From Crotophaga sulcirostris (Eukaryota > Chordata > Aves > Cuculiformes > Crotophagidae), in the NCBI GenBank assembly GCA_013397455.1, contig VYZB01000334.1, positions 457,035 through 521,034 on the forward strand: DNA of 64,000 bases, given 5' to 3'. Under the pieces are notes generated by a model. The model did no database searches. It worked only from the letters and a program-made list of their open reading frames with translations, and was not told the DNA's origin. Below, one piece after another: positions 23,240 through 34,746 of this stretch. The position numbers and the translations under genes are program-made. How positions within the stretch are numbered: the stretch's first letter is position 1; every line of letters begins with the position of its first letter.

Positions 23240-23618
23240 TTCAGCTGGAAGGTACCTAGCACAGAGAAGAGATCGGTATCTTCCCCTCTACTTCCTCTCC
23301 TCAGGAAGCTGTAGAGAGCAATGAGGTTGACCTTCAGCCTCCTCCTCTCCAAACTAGACAAAACCAGAGCCCTCAGCTGCTCCTCACAGGACATGCCTTC
23401 CAGCCCTTTCACCACCTTTGTTGCCCTCCTCTGGACACATTCAAGCACCTTCATATCCTTCTTAAACTATGGGGTCCAGAACTGCACACTCAAGGTGAGG
23501 CCTCACCAGTGCTAAATACAGCACGATAGTGATCTCTTTTGACTGGCTGTTCTGTGTTTGATGCACCCCAGGATGCCGTTTGTCCTCTTGGCTGCTAGGG
23601 GACTGCTGACTAAGACAT
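23218..23618 (-). mobile_element. CR1 LINE with pentamer tail and internal deletion
   Basis: Antisense CR1. After the microsatellite the terminal TTCAGCTGGAAGGTACCT joins directly to ORF2-derived sequence (AGAGAAGAGATCGGTATC onward, then ACACATTCAAGCACCTTC and CCAGAACTGCACACTCAAGG). Compared with the fuller relative at 31793, the 3' UTR and last ORF2 segment are missing. The - strand frame 23454-23191 contains VLECVQRRATKVVKGLEG, a conserved CR1 ORF2 segment. Confidence 0.9.
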
Positions 23619-25930
23619 TGTTGCATGCTGTGTAACTAAGTTAAAAGTAGATGGGCTGTTATGTAAGTATAGCCTACTTCTACTAAAATTGCGTATCGGG
23701 CTAGGCGAGACACAGTTATTTTTCTGATACTTGGATGTCAAATTCAGGTATATATGCCAAAATAAGCACTGACAGCATCTGTATACACGCTGATTATTAA
23801 CACTATCTTTAGACCTGCTGCAAAGTTAGTTTCCAATTCCAGTCTTTCCTATATTACTGATAGTCTTATCTGTCTGTCTTTCTATGTCTTCTGTCTTCTC
23901 TTCCTTGCTGTTTTTAAGAGGAAAGTGCCTGATGCATTGTGGCAGGGAAGAAATAAAAAGTAGGGAGTTTTAATTCCTTTTTCTAAGAAAATAGATCTTA
24001 TATAATTACCTTTTGTGGTGTCCTCCCTGTAATAGCTTCTGAAGTTGTTGGGTGGTTATATTGGCAAAGGAGTAGAAGTCTTGTACATAATAATTCTGCT
24101 CCTTTAATATTTGTGAAAATAGGAAGAGAAGAGAAACAGGGGAGGAGAGGAGCTAAAACCTTGAGTGAAAGCTGCAGTGCATCTGTATTAGGAATTAAAA
24201 GATTTTATGGGAGTGCTTCCCAATGGGAAGGCTTCATTTGGGCCTTGCACTCTACCTAACTCAGAATACTTCAACCACAAGGCCACAGGAGATCAGGCTA
24301 TTTGTTTTGCTTTTCTGAGTTACTCAGTTGTTGTACTTTTAAGTAGTCAGAGAGAGAACAGAAATTCCAGAATTCACTGCAACTTGAACAAAGTAGTGCA
24401 ACCCTTAGCACACCATTATAATACTTTAGAAGACCACATGAAACATATGTTTATGTTAACTATAGTTTTGGCATTTAACTGCCACTTTGAAAATCTGCAC
24501 TTCTTTTACTGCTCATCTAGAATTCCTTTACATGACCCTGCTGTATTATGTATAGCTATGTATGTGCCTGTGTGTGTTTTAAAAGCGATTCTCTTTCAAT
24601 TTTGTATCTGTCAGTTAGAAGCACATGAATGAGAGAACTGAAGGGCTTAGGAAGGATTGGGAAAGGATCCCCAAATGAAAAGTCACATAATTTAAAGTGT
24701 GAAAGTCATGATTGTTCTAGATATCTAGGCTAGGAAGGAACTTTACTGTGGATGGAGTTAGGCTTTTCAGCAACTACATAGCCTCAATGGCAACAGCTAG
24801 AGAGGTAGCATCAAAATATAATACAGTATAAGTTTATGAACCATCAACTTCCATAAAATTAAATCACTAGTTAGTTTAGATATATAACATATATACGAAC
24901 AGTATTAAAAGTTATGTTTCTTTGGAATTTCATGGGAGTGTGTTGGAGGGGACAAGCATTACTGTCCATTGTCACACTTTCAAAGGAGGAGTGGGTGGAG
25001 GAATGGAAACAGCACTCAAAGAATCTAGCAATAATAAAGTAAGGCACAGAGAAATATGCTGAGAATATAATACTGGCGTGGAAGATAGGAGAGTTACTTG
25101 CATGAAAGCAAAGCTTTTCTCATGCCAACAGTGACTGAAGAGTCTATAAGTGTTTGCATGTGTGTGGTGAAGACAAGCTTTGAGTAAACTTAGTTATTTC
25201 ACTCAGATGTGTTGACATGGATCAGTGGTCCATAATTACTCTATATGAGGAAGCTGCTAAATATTTCACCCAGTGTGATCTCTCACTGCCCTTTCATCAT
25301 TTGTAAATTCTGAGGATAAACTAGTTCGTCGAAACTACTTCCTTCCTATGTACAGTGGGAATTCTCGAGTTATCTTTATGTATAATTATTAATGTCCTGG
25401 GTATGTTGTGCTCCACCTTTCTGGAAGAGCTAGGTGGAAGTTTTGTGCCATCACACAATGGTAGTTTTTTGAAGAGTTTTCAAAAGTAACTTGACTATTG
25501 CTTTTATTCCTCCAGCTTGTAAAATCGCTAAGCTGTGAAAGCTTTATTGACATTTTTTTGACTCTGTATGATATCTCCACAGTATCTGCCAGCCAATAAA
25601 CATTCTGATTTTTATGGCTTTACTTGAGCCAACAAAATTCCTTTGTACTACTGGGGATTAAGGATTCTTTTTCTGATGCAAATCATTATTTAAAAACGTT
25701 GGTGTTTTATGTTAAAGTGGATCTGCAGGATATGTTTATTCTATAAACTGCACAAACAACTCTATATATTTTTAGTTTGGGTACCATTCAACACAACTAG
25801 GTCTGGGTATCTAAGATGGAAGTCGTCAAAATAATGAGCAATACCTAGTAACTCTACCTAATTCACTTCAAACCATCCTCATAAATTGTTCTGCTACTAT
25901 ATACTTTAAATAATCTCCCAATCAATCCCA
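23619..25930. other. Intergenic DNA without recognised genes
   Basis: AT-rich, no CR1 similarity seen. It holds an open frame of 141 codons (24207-24632, + strand) that resembles no protein I know and has no promoter or splice context, so it is not called as a gene. Confidence 0.6.
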
Positions 25931-26850
25931 AACTTGTGCGGGATCTGCTACTCCAGCTGGATCCCTATAAGTCAATGGGGCCTGATGGGAATCTTCCAAG
26001 GGTACTTAAAGAGCTGTCATAGTGAGACCTCTCTGGATGATTTTTCAACACTCTTGGGAATCTGGAGAGGTACCAGCTGACTGAAAGCTAGCAAATGTTG
26101 TCTCGATCTTCAAGAAGGGCAGCAGGGATGATCCCAGTAACTACAGGCCTGTCAGTCTCACTTCAGTGCATTGTAAGATTATGGAGAAGATTATTCTGGG
26201 AGTTACTGAAAAATATCTGAAAGATAGCAAAGTCATTGGTCCCAGCCATCAGGGGTTTATAAAGGGGAGGTCCTGCCTTACAAACTTAAGGGAAACTGAT
26301 TGATGTAATTTCCCTGGATTTCAGCAAAGCCTTTGATACTGTCTCTCACAGTATCCTCATAAAAAAACATGTCCAGAATACAGCTGGATGAAAACACATA
26401 ATACAATGGTTGCACAATTGGCTGATAGGTCGGGCTCAAAGTGTCACAGAGAATGGAGTTACATCAGACTGGCATCCAGTCACTAGCGGGGTCCCACAGG
26501 GATCCATCCTGAGGCAAATGCTCTTCAGTATCTTCAGAAATGACCTACATGAAGGACTCGAAGGTTTAGTGACTAAGTTTGCTGATGACACAAAACTGGG
26601 GGGAGCTGTTGACACTCTTGGGAGCAAAGAGGCACTGCAGAGGGATCTTGACAGGTTGGAGAGTTGGACAATCTCCAACTGCATGAAATTTAACAAGGGC
26701 AAGCCAGGTTCTGCACCTCGGACACGGCAATCCTGGATACATGTACAGATTGTGGAGTGGCAGGCTGGAGAGCAACGCTGCAGAGAGTGACCTGGGGGTT
26801 CTGATCAACGGCAAGTTGAACATGAGCTATCAGTGGGCCCTGGCAGACAA
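25931..26850 (+). mobile_element. CR1 LINE reverse transcriptase segment
   Basis: Sense CR1 fragment covering the fingers and palm of the ORF2 reverse transcriptase. It begins near TGTGCGGGATCTGCTACTCC and contains the ATGGGGCCTGATGGG and AACTACAGGCCTGTCAGTCT segments. The frame 26410-26790 shows GVPQGSIL and the catalytic FADDTKLGG motif. The frame is broken upstream and downstream, so it is inactive. It stops in the segment aligned to the ORF2 thumb (near 26850), where a second CR1 segment begins. Confidence 0.93.
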
Positions 26851-27503
26851 TGGATTTAAAGCAGCCCTTAAGAGAAGGACTTGAGGGTACTGGTGGATGA
26901 GAAGCTCAACATGAGCCAGCAATGTGTGCTTGCTGCCCAGAAAGGCAACTATGTCCTGGGCTGCATCAAAAGAAGTTTGACCAGCAGGTCAAGACAGGTG
27001 ATTCTTCCCCTCTACTCTACCTCACCTGGAGTGCTGCATTCAATTCCAGAGTTCCCAGCACAGGAAGGACATGGATCTGCTAGAGCGAGTCCAGAAGAGG
27101 TCCACAAAGATGATCCAAGACAGGCTGAAAGAGTTGGGCTTGTTCAGACTGGAGAAGAAAAGGCTCTGCAGAGACCTTGTAGCAGCCTTCCAGTACTTAA
27201 AGGGAGCCTACAGGAAATGTGTAGAGGGGCTCTTTATTAGGGAGTGTAGGGACAGGATGAGGGGTAATGGTTTTATGCTCAAAGAGAGATTTAGATTAGA
27301 CATTAGGAAGAAATTGTTCACTGTGAGGGTGGTGAGGCAATGGCACAGGTTGCCCAGAGAAGTCATGAAGCTCCGCCCCTGGAGGTGTTTAAGACCAGGT
27401 TGGATGAGGCTTTGAGCAACCTAATTCAGTGGAAGTTGTCCCTTCCCATAGCCTATTTAAGGTCCCTTCCAACCCAAACCATTCTATGATTCTATGATTC
27501 TTC
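26851..27503 (+). mobile_element. CR1 LINE 3' end joined to the preceding CR1
   Basis: Sense CR1 running from GAAGGACTTGAGGGTACTGG through GATGAGAAGCTCAACATGAG to the full 3' end ATTCTATGATTCTATGATTC. It re-starts at a point that repeats homologous sequence already present at the end of the preceding fragment (TTGAACATGAGC versus CTCAACATGAGC). This is therefore either a second tandem insertion or a recombinant junction, not one continuous element. Positions 27228-27369 are identical to 20547-20688. Confidence 0.93.
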
Positions 27504-29683
27504 TGTGAATCATTGTGCTCTGCATAACGTGTAAGAATGAGTTCCTGATACTCATAGTAATAATAATTGTATTGTATAGTGTTTCAGCGCTCAGAAATAT
27601 TCAACACATAGACAGGGAATCTCTCTCACAGTGATTCTAGTGTCCTTGCTAAATTCTAGTTCAAGTAATACATTTTTATAAACAAAAATTCCTTTTCACA
27701 GCTACAATGGTTTTTATTTCTTTTTTACAGGGTACCACAAGCATTTCTGGTGATCCAAGGTAAAAGTGAAGTTTGAAATTCTTCTTATAGGAAAACTTAA
27801 TAAGTCAGGACTGCTGTCATAACAGAGGAACCTAATTCTAATTCCTTGTTTCTTTTTGGGCAACTAGACCTAAATGTTGTGGTACATTTTTCCTGTGTGT
27901 TGTGTTGTATGGCTGCCATTTTCCATCTGAACATGGCAGTATCTTTTTTTGCTTATGTGTTTTTAGAAACACTTCATAAAGTACTGTAAGTGCTCAGCTG
28001 ATAAAAGACATTGTATAAATCTTCAGTACAGAAAATGAATGCCCATTTCAGTATTAAATTGACTGACAAGAGTAGTTATATGTATGAGTCACTGAGACCT
28101 GAAAGACAGCCAGCATTGTCAGCTGCTTCCTGCTCTGTCTTATATGGAAAGAAACTGTTGACAGTGGAAATGGGAGTCTGTACCTTATTTGACTTCTTAG
28201 TCCTGTGGAATGGAATGCTGTAGCATTCTGTAGCATTATGTGTACATCCCTCCTGCCTTCTACTTGACAGTGAAGTAATTTCTTAGTGAAAAAAAAAATT
28301 CTGCTATGTCCCCTTACCTGGTTTTCATGCTACAGTTGAAACACCTAAAGTTAAAAGTTTTTCAGTTCATTCTTAGCAAAGCAGAATGAATGATCAAACA
28401 TGAAAGAACATTGCCAAGACTAGAATAACTAAACATCAGACAGTCTTGATGCTGATTTTGTTGTCTGAAAAACCTCAGCTTCAGGATCACATGTCTAAAC
28501 GATACTGCATGTTCAAAAGATAATCGGAAAAGATAAATGATTCACTGCTATGGAACTTAAGCTTATTTCTTTCTTCATCAAAGTAAAGGAAATAATGTTC
28601 TTAGAAATGCCCTCACAACTATGATGTCTCAGTGACACAAATTTACTTCTATCTTAACAGCAGCGGTCAGTTTTGGAAAATGTATAAATGCATGTTCTTG
28701 AAACAGAATTGTTAATGACATGCAAATGAATCTGGGTAACTGTCAGCTTGCCCATCCTTACCAATGCCAAATCTGCTCTTAGGTTTCAAACATATGGTGT
28801 ATACACTTAGAATAGGCATCGCTTAGCAAAAACAACCAACTGAAATTGTGTAACTTGGATTGTTACTGAATGCAGTAGTATACATATGATTTGTTAGAAG
28901 CAGCTTGATAGCCTGACTTGCAATGCCCAGACAGTTGAGCTCAGGCAACTGAAAACTGCTATCAGGATGTTTCATCCCTGTGAGAAAATCAGGTGCTTTT
29001 TCCTTAACTTCTTCTCCATTATGAGTAGATTTGAAAACAGAAGATTTGAAACAGTAGATTTGAAAACCCATCTGACTTTCTTTTCTCTTGGTAGCAAAAA
29101 GCTTTTATAGAAGAGATTAGATATGTTTTTAAAAGTGGCATGTTTGCATGCATGTTTTTTAAGAGCTCTACCCACAGAATTAGCATAGGAATTTTTCCTG
29201 TGCCCTCCAAAAGTTCATGGCCATACTTGGCAGTATGCGGCAAGAGCAGGCCACTCTGTAAGGGAAGGTGAGCCAGATGCTGAGGCAGACAGGACAGTGG
29301 CCTCACTTACAAGGGTGCGGTCCCACAGTACCTGACCAGGAAGAGCAGAGCAGGCCTGGTGATGCTAGTGAGAGTCAGTCAGCAGTTCAGATGACCAGGC
29401 AAACGTATAGTGATGAGACAGGTTTAAGATCAAGCCAGAAAGTCAAGTTAGCAGGACAGAATCACAGTTAAAAGTCAGGAAGGTAGAAGACCAAACACAG
29501 GCATTCCTGCAGCAAAATTCAGCCAGAGACTGAGAGCAAGAGCCTGAGCTTAAAATCAGCTAAGTTGAGCAGGACCCCACTTCCCACAGCTATTTCTCAC
29601 ATCACTCTTTCTACGGAGCCTTCTGACTCAAGGCCGCAGAACTGCTTGAAGTCCATGCTGAGTTTGAACCATAGTCAGCTAAA
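27504..29683. other. Intergenic DNA, partly low-complexity
   Basis: No gene recognised. The part from about 29215 to 29560 is purine-rich and contains repeated short motifs (AGTCAG, AAGTCA, GCCAGA), suggesting a decayed tandem repeat. The rest is AT-rich unique sequence. Confidence 0.55.
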
Positions 29684-30215
29684 TCATAGAATCGTAATCT
29701 CAAATTGGATAGAACACATAAGGAACATTGAGTTCAACTCCCTACTCCTCACAGGACTACTTAAAACTAAACCGTATGACAGAGTGTTGTCCAGATGCTC
29801 CTTGAACTCAGCAGGCATGTCTGCTTTCCAGGGGAACCTGTTCCAGTGATGGACCACCCTCTCAGTGAAGAACTTTTTCTTAATATCTAATCTGAACTGC
29901 CCCTGACAAAGCCTCATTCCATCATCTCATGCCCTGTTGCTGGTCACCAGAGAGGAGCACCTCCCCCAGTGCTGCTGCACTTGAGGAAGTTGTAGGCTGC
30001 AATGGAGTTACCCCATAGCTTTCTCTTCTCCAAACTGAGCAAACCAAAGGACCTCAGCTGCATCTCCTAAGTCTTGCCCTAGAGACCTTTTCCCATCTTG
30101 GTCACCCTCCTCTGGACACACTAGCAGTTTGATATCCTCCTTACACTGAGGTACCTACAACTGCACAGTCCTCAAGGTGGGGCTGCAGTCTCTGGAGAAG
30201 AGGCACACTTGGGGC
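29684..30215 (-). mobile_element. CR1 LINE, diverged 3' part
   Basis: Antisense CR1 starting at AATCATAGAATCGTAATC. It includes CCTCTCAGTGAAGAACTTTT and CACCCTCCTCTGGACACAC, the reverse complements of conserved ORF2 C-terminal codons, and ends near the TGCACAGTCCTCAAGGTG segment. It is clearly more decayed than the copies at 22 and 35 kb. Confidence 0.9.
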
Positions 30216-30889
30216 CCTAACAAAGCTTGATACCCCAACTGCATGCTTATTTAGTCTAAGTTGACCTGCTTTAATATCTAGAAAAAAATTAAGATCCACA
30301 ACTGTAATTTTAGGCATGGTAATGTGAACTGTTCTGCCTATGGCACCCAGTGTTAGTTGCCAGTACATCTATATGAGGGCCCACTGTCCAACTGGACCTC
30401 TGTTTGTAGTTTCTCCCAAACAGTTTTGTCAAAATTATCTGGTTTAAAAACATCTGTTAAAACCATGTTTAAGATAAAATGTGCCTAAGGTGTGTTTAAG
30501 GTAAACCAAGCCATTTAACAGAACTGGGTTAGGGAGAAATTACATATGCACTAATGCTGGTAGGCCTTTAGGGGAAACAATCTCTTAATTCAAATTGACT
30601 GTAGCTAGATCAGAATGTCTAAAATGTCCTTACATACTTCATGCTCTAAAAACCCTAGTTTTGGAAATTAAGACTGAAATGTATCTTATAAGTAGATATT
30701 AGTCTTGCTACAAGCTATTGTGGGAAATTGTGTCTTCTAATCTCTTTCATAAATTGATCAAATTTAAACTCAGCGTTTGTGTAGAATTTCTTTATTCTGA
30801 ATGTTTGTAACATTTATATTTCTGATTAAAATGTATTTATGGCCGATTTATAGACTTTTTTTTTAAGTCAGCATTGTCTAATTTCCTGG
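30216..30889. other. Unique intergenic DNA
   Basis: AT-rich spacer between two antisense CR1 copies. Nothing recognised. Confidence 0.6.
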
Positions 30890-31394
30890 AACCACAGAAT
30901 GATTGAGGTTGGAAGGGACCTCAAAATCATCTAGTCCAACTTGAGCAAGGGCCACTTAAAGCATGATGCTCAAGACCACATCCAGTAGGATTTTTACTAT
31001 GTGCAAGTGTGGAGCCTCCACAGCTACTCTGGGCAACCTGTTTCATTGTTTGGCTACCCTCACAGTAAAAGAAGTGTTTTCTTACATTGAAATGGAGTTT
31101 CCTAGTTCATGCTCATTGCCCCTGGTCCATTCTTTGGGCACCAATGGAAAGAGTCTGACTCCATCTTTGTTGCACCCCCTCTCCTCCCCACTAAATAAAC
31201 ATCTGTACAGATTAATAAAATCCCTCTGAGCCTTTACTTCTCTGGATTAAACAATCCCAGCTGTTTCACTCTTTCTTCATATGACAGATGTTCCAAACCC
31301 TTAATCATCTTTGTTGACACCTGCTGGACTTACTCTGACCTCCTTGTCTCTCTTCTGCAGGGGTGCCTAGAATTGGACACAACACTCCAGTTAT
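30890..31394 (-). mobile_element. CR1 LINE 3' part
   Basis: Antisense copy starting ACCACAGAATGATTGAGG and GGTTGGAAGGGACCTC, followed by GGCAACCTGTTTCATTG and GGACACAACACTCCAG. About 0.5 kb, 5'-truncated, with frames broken. Confidence 0.9.
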
Positions 31395-31792
31395 CCAACT
31401 TTCTCATCAACACATTGCTTTTTATTCCAGGCATGTTAATAAGGAATAAACAAAATAGATTCTTAAGATTAATCAATTGTACTAGGAAACTTATTTTTCA
31501 ACAATAACAGTTGTCACCTACCAGTTCTTTCCCTGCAGTAAACCTTATTTTGTAAGCAATTTCTTTTGCTTACAGAATTTTTTTAATTTGAAAAAAAAAG
31601 AGTTTTTAAAATCAAAAACTTTGTTGAACAATGTGTACCTTTCCTAAATTTGTGCTTCATATCTTCCTCTTTCATTAAAAATGCTGAAAATAATTAAAAG
31701 CTAGACTTGTTAAAAAGAACAGAAAAATGTGTGATGGATTATTGGATACTTTTATAGAAGATTTTACTAAATGTCCCGGAATCAAAAAGAAG

Positions 31793-32716
31793 AGAATAGA
31801 CTAGACTAGACTATTTCAGTTGAAAGGGACCTCAAAGTTCATCTAGTTCAACTAGATGATCAGGTTCAAGACTGACCACTTCAGGGCTGACCAAGTTAAA
31901 GAATGTTGTTAAGGGCATTGTCCAAATGCCTATTAAACACTACCAGGCCTGAGGCATTGCCCATCTCTCAAGAAAACCTATTCCAGGTCTGACCACCCAA
32001 CATTTCCTAATGTCAAGTCTGAAACTCCTCTGGTACAGCTTTGAAACATTCCCGCGTGTCCTATCACTGAATACCAGGGAGAAGAGACCGGCACATCTGT
32101 CTCAAATTCCCTGCCTCTGGAAGCTGTAGAGAGCAATGAGGTCACCACTCAGCCTCCTTCTCTCCAAACTAGACAAACCCAGAGTCTTGCTGCTCCTCAC
32201 AGGATGTGCCTTCCAGCCCTTTCACCACCTTTGTTACCCTCCTCTGGACACATTCAATGACCTTCACATGCTTCTTAAGCTCTTTTTGATAGTGCCCAGT
32301 ACAGTCTTCTTAATTTTTCCAGGAACTGAGGTTAGGCTAACAGGTCTATAGTTTCCTGGGTCTTACCTCACACTCTTGTAAGTTGGAATAAAGTTGGCTA
32401 GCTTGCAGTCAGCAGGCACTTCCTCAGATTTCTGAGACCTTTGGTAGGTGACTGAGAGGGGTCTTGACATAGCATCTGCTAGATCCTTCAGTATTCCGAG
32501 ATGAATCCCATCAGGCCCATGGACTTGAGAACATTCAGCAGTTACAACTGGTCTCTCACAATTTCAGTGTCCACAAATGGAAAATCCCTGTTTCCGCAAT
32601 CATAGCTCTCAGACTCAGAGGACTGGGCAGCCCAAAGTCTGTCAGTATTCTTAAAGACTGAGGAAAAAAAACATTGAATGCCTCCACTTTTCTGCATCCT
32701 ATTTGTAAGGGACCAT
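31793..32716 (-). mobile_element. Long CR1 LINE, 3' section (part 1 of 3)
   Basis: 3' end of a near-complete antisense CR1. It starts with a short pentamer tail (AATAGA, CTAGA twice) and TTTCAGTTGAAAGGGACCTC. It continues through the ORF2 C-terminus and, with a jump near 32285, the reverse transcriptase fingers (ATCCCATCAGGCCCATGG, the antisense of the MGPDG codons). An insertion at 32717 interrupts it; CR1 similarity resumes at 32987 in the same orientation. Confidence 0.9.
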
Positions 32717-32986
32717 TGTGGGAGACCTTGGCTGGTCCGGGGGATCGGAATGAAAGTTTATCACCGACCTTGATCAGATACCCAGATACCCTTGAAGAGG
32801 CCAGAAAGTCCTGAGAAGAACCAACTAAACAAGATTAAGAAACTACCAGACCGCCATTAGAAGAAGCTTATCAAAGTTACAACAAAGAAAGAGTCTTCCA
32901 ATCATGAACTGTTGCTTTGTGGTTGAATCAATGATATGTGAACAAATATTCATAAGAAATATATAAAAGGGCTTGTTAAAACAACA
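32717..32986 (+). mobile_element. LTR-like insertion inside CR1
   Basis: About 270 bp of non-CR1 DNA that starts TGTGGGAGACC and ends AACAACA, between two blocks of the same CR1. The TG...CA ends suggest an LTR. A TATATAAAA motif (32960-32968) lies unusually close to the right end, which would leave almost no R/U5, so orientation and class are uncertain. The flanks share an imperfect direct repeat (AAGGGACCAT left, AAGGGGCCTT right), longer than the usual LTR target duplication. No coding capacity. Confidence 0.5.
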
Positions 32987-34746
32987 AAGGGGCCTTTTGG
33001 CCCTTTGCCTTTTGCTTTTAAAAAACCTTTCTTGCTGTCTGATGCAACACTGGCCAGTTTCAGCTCTAATGGAGCTTTGGCCTTGCATGTCTTCTCTCTG
33101 GGTATGCAAACCACAGCTCTGTAATCTTTCTGTGAAGCCTGACTTGGCTTCCAGACATCATGCAGTTTCTTTTTACTCTTGAGATGCACAAGGTATTCCC
33201 TTTTCAGTAGGTCTTCTGCTCTGCTTGCTTGAGTTATGACACAATGGAATTGCCTGCTCCTGTGCTTTTAAAAGGTGGATCTTAAAGACTGACCAGCACT
33301 TGTGAACTCATAACCTCTCAAAAGCAAATTGCCAGGGTACTCTGCTAAAGTCCAGGGTAGCAACTCTGAGGTCCTTTTTTCCCATTACACTGAAAATTTT
33401 AAACTCAACCATTTTATTACCACTGTGGCCAAGACAGCTACCTACCATCATATCTCTCTCAATTCACAAACGACAAGTCAAGAAGGACATCTTTCCTAGT
33501 TGCCTCACTGAATACCTCTGACAAGAAGTTATCTCCTACAAACTTCAAGAATTTCCAAGACCTGCTCATCACAGCAGTATGATATTCCCAGTTGACATCT
33601 TGGAAGCTGAAGTCTCCCATAAGGACAAGGACTACTAATCCGGAAATTTCTCCTAATTGCCTATAGAATAACTCATTGGTGCCTACATTCTGGCTGGGTG
33701 ATCAGTACTTGACCTCCGCTACAACACTTCCTTTGTTTTTCACCTCCCTAATCCTTACCTAGAGACTCTGAAACACATCATCATTAACTGTAAGGGCCCT
33801 GTAATCAAATTGGTTGGTTATGTATAGTGCAACACCTCCACCTCACCTGCATTGCCTATCCCTCCTGAACAGCCTGTAATTCTCCATGCCAGCACTTTGA
33901 TCATGTGACTTATTCCACCAAGTCTTGCTAATACCAGTGATATCGTAGCTCTGGGTGATACCAATGCTTCCAGTTCATCCTGTGTTTTTTCTAATACTGC
34001 ATTCATTGGTGTTCATGCTTTTAGATATGTTTCTGAACTCTCCATGCTCCCAGGACCAGTGTAAAAATTCCCACTAGCATTGCCACCTTCAGGTGATTTC
34101 ATGCATACCTACAGCAATCCTGTTGATATCCTCTTCCCCCACTGATTCTAGTTTAAAACTCTCCATCAGCCCCACCAGTTTACTCTAAAATATGTGTTTT
34201 CCCCATGCGGACAGGTGGATCCTGTCAGTTCCGAACACACTTTGTCTCTCGAAGGCTTTTCCATGGTTTCAAAATCCATAATTTTGATGGAGACACCAGT
34301 CCTATAGCCAGGTATGAATATCCTGGGCTCACTTGTTTCTTCTGAAGTCTCTCCCATTACTGAGAAGATTGAGGGAAATACTACCCATGCTCCTGATATT
34401 TTTTAGCAATCTTCCCAGGTCTCTGAAGTCTCTCTTGATTGACCTCAGTTTTTTGTTGCTACATCTTTTGTACCCATGTGAAAGAGCAAAAAAAGATAGT
34501 AGTCTGAAGGTTGAACTAAGCTCTTCAGTCCTGTGGTAATGTCCCTAATTTGGGCCCAGTGAGGCAGCAGACTTCCCTGAAAAGGGGAAGTCTGCAAAAA
34601 TGTGCTTTTGTTCCACACAGGAGGAAATTGCCAATGACCATAACTTGCCAGTGATTGTTCTCGGCACTGGTCTTAACACAGCTTTTGTTACAAGGAAGTA
34701 GTCTGTCCAGTCATGGCAAGACTGCTTGCACAGGTTCCTCCTCTTC
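32987..34746 (-). mobile_element. Long CR1 LINE, middle section (part 2 of 3)
   Basis: Continuation of the same antisense CR1 towards its 5' end. On the - strand the frame ending near 32950 reads LELKLASVASDSKKGF, which matches the CR1 ORF2 segment between endonuclease and reverse transcriptase. Further on lie decayed endonuclease-domain sequence and the ORF1/ORF2 boundary region. Frames are full of stops. A younger CR1 is inserted at 34747. Confidence 0.85.

Noticed and set aside
24207..24632. 141-codon open frame on the + strand, the longest outside repeats and the CpG island
   Set aside because: No recognisable domain, no promoter or splice context, and ordinary intergenic composition. 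Chance can explain it.
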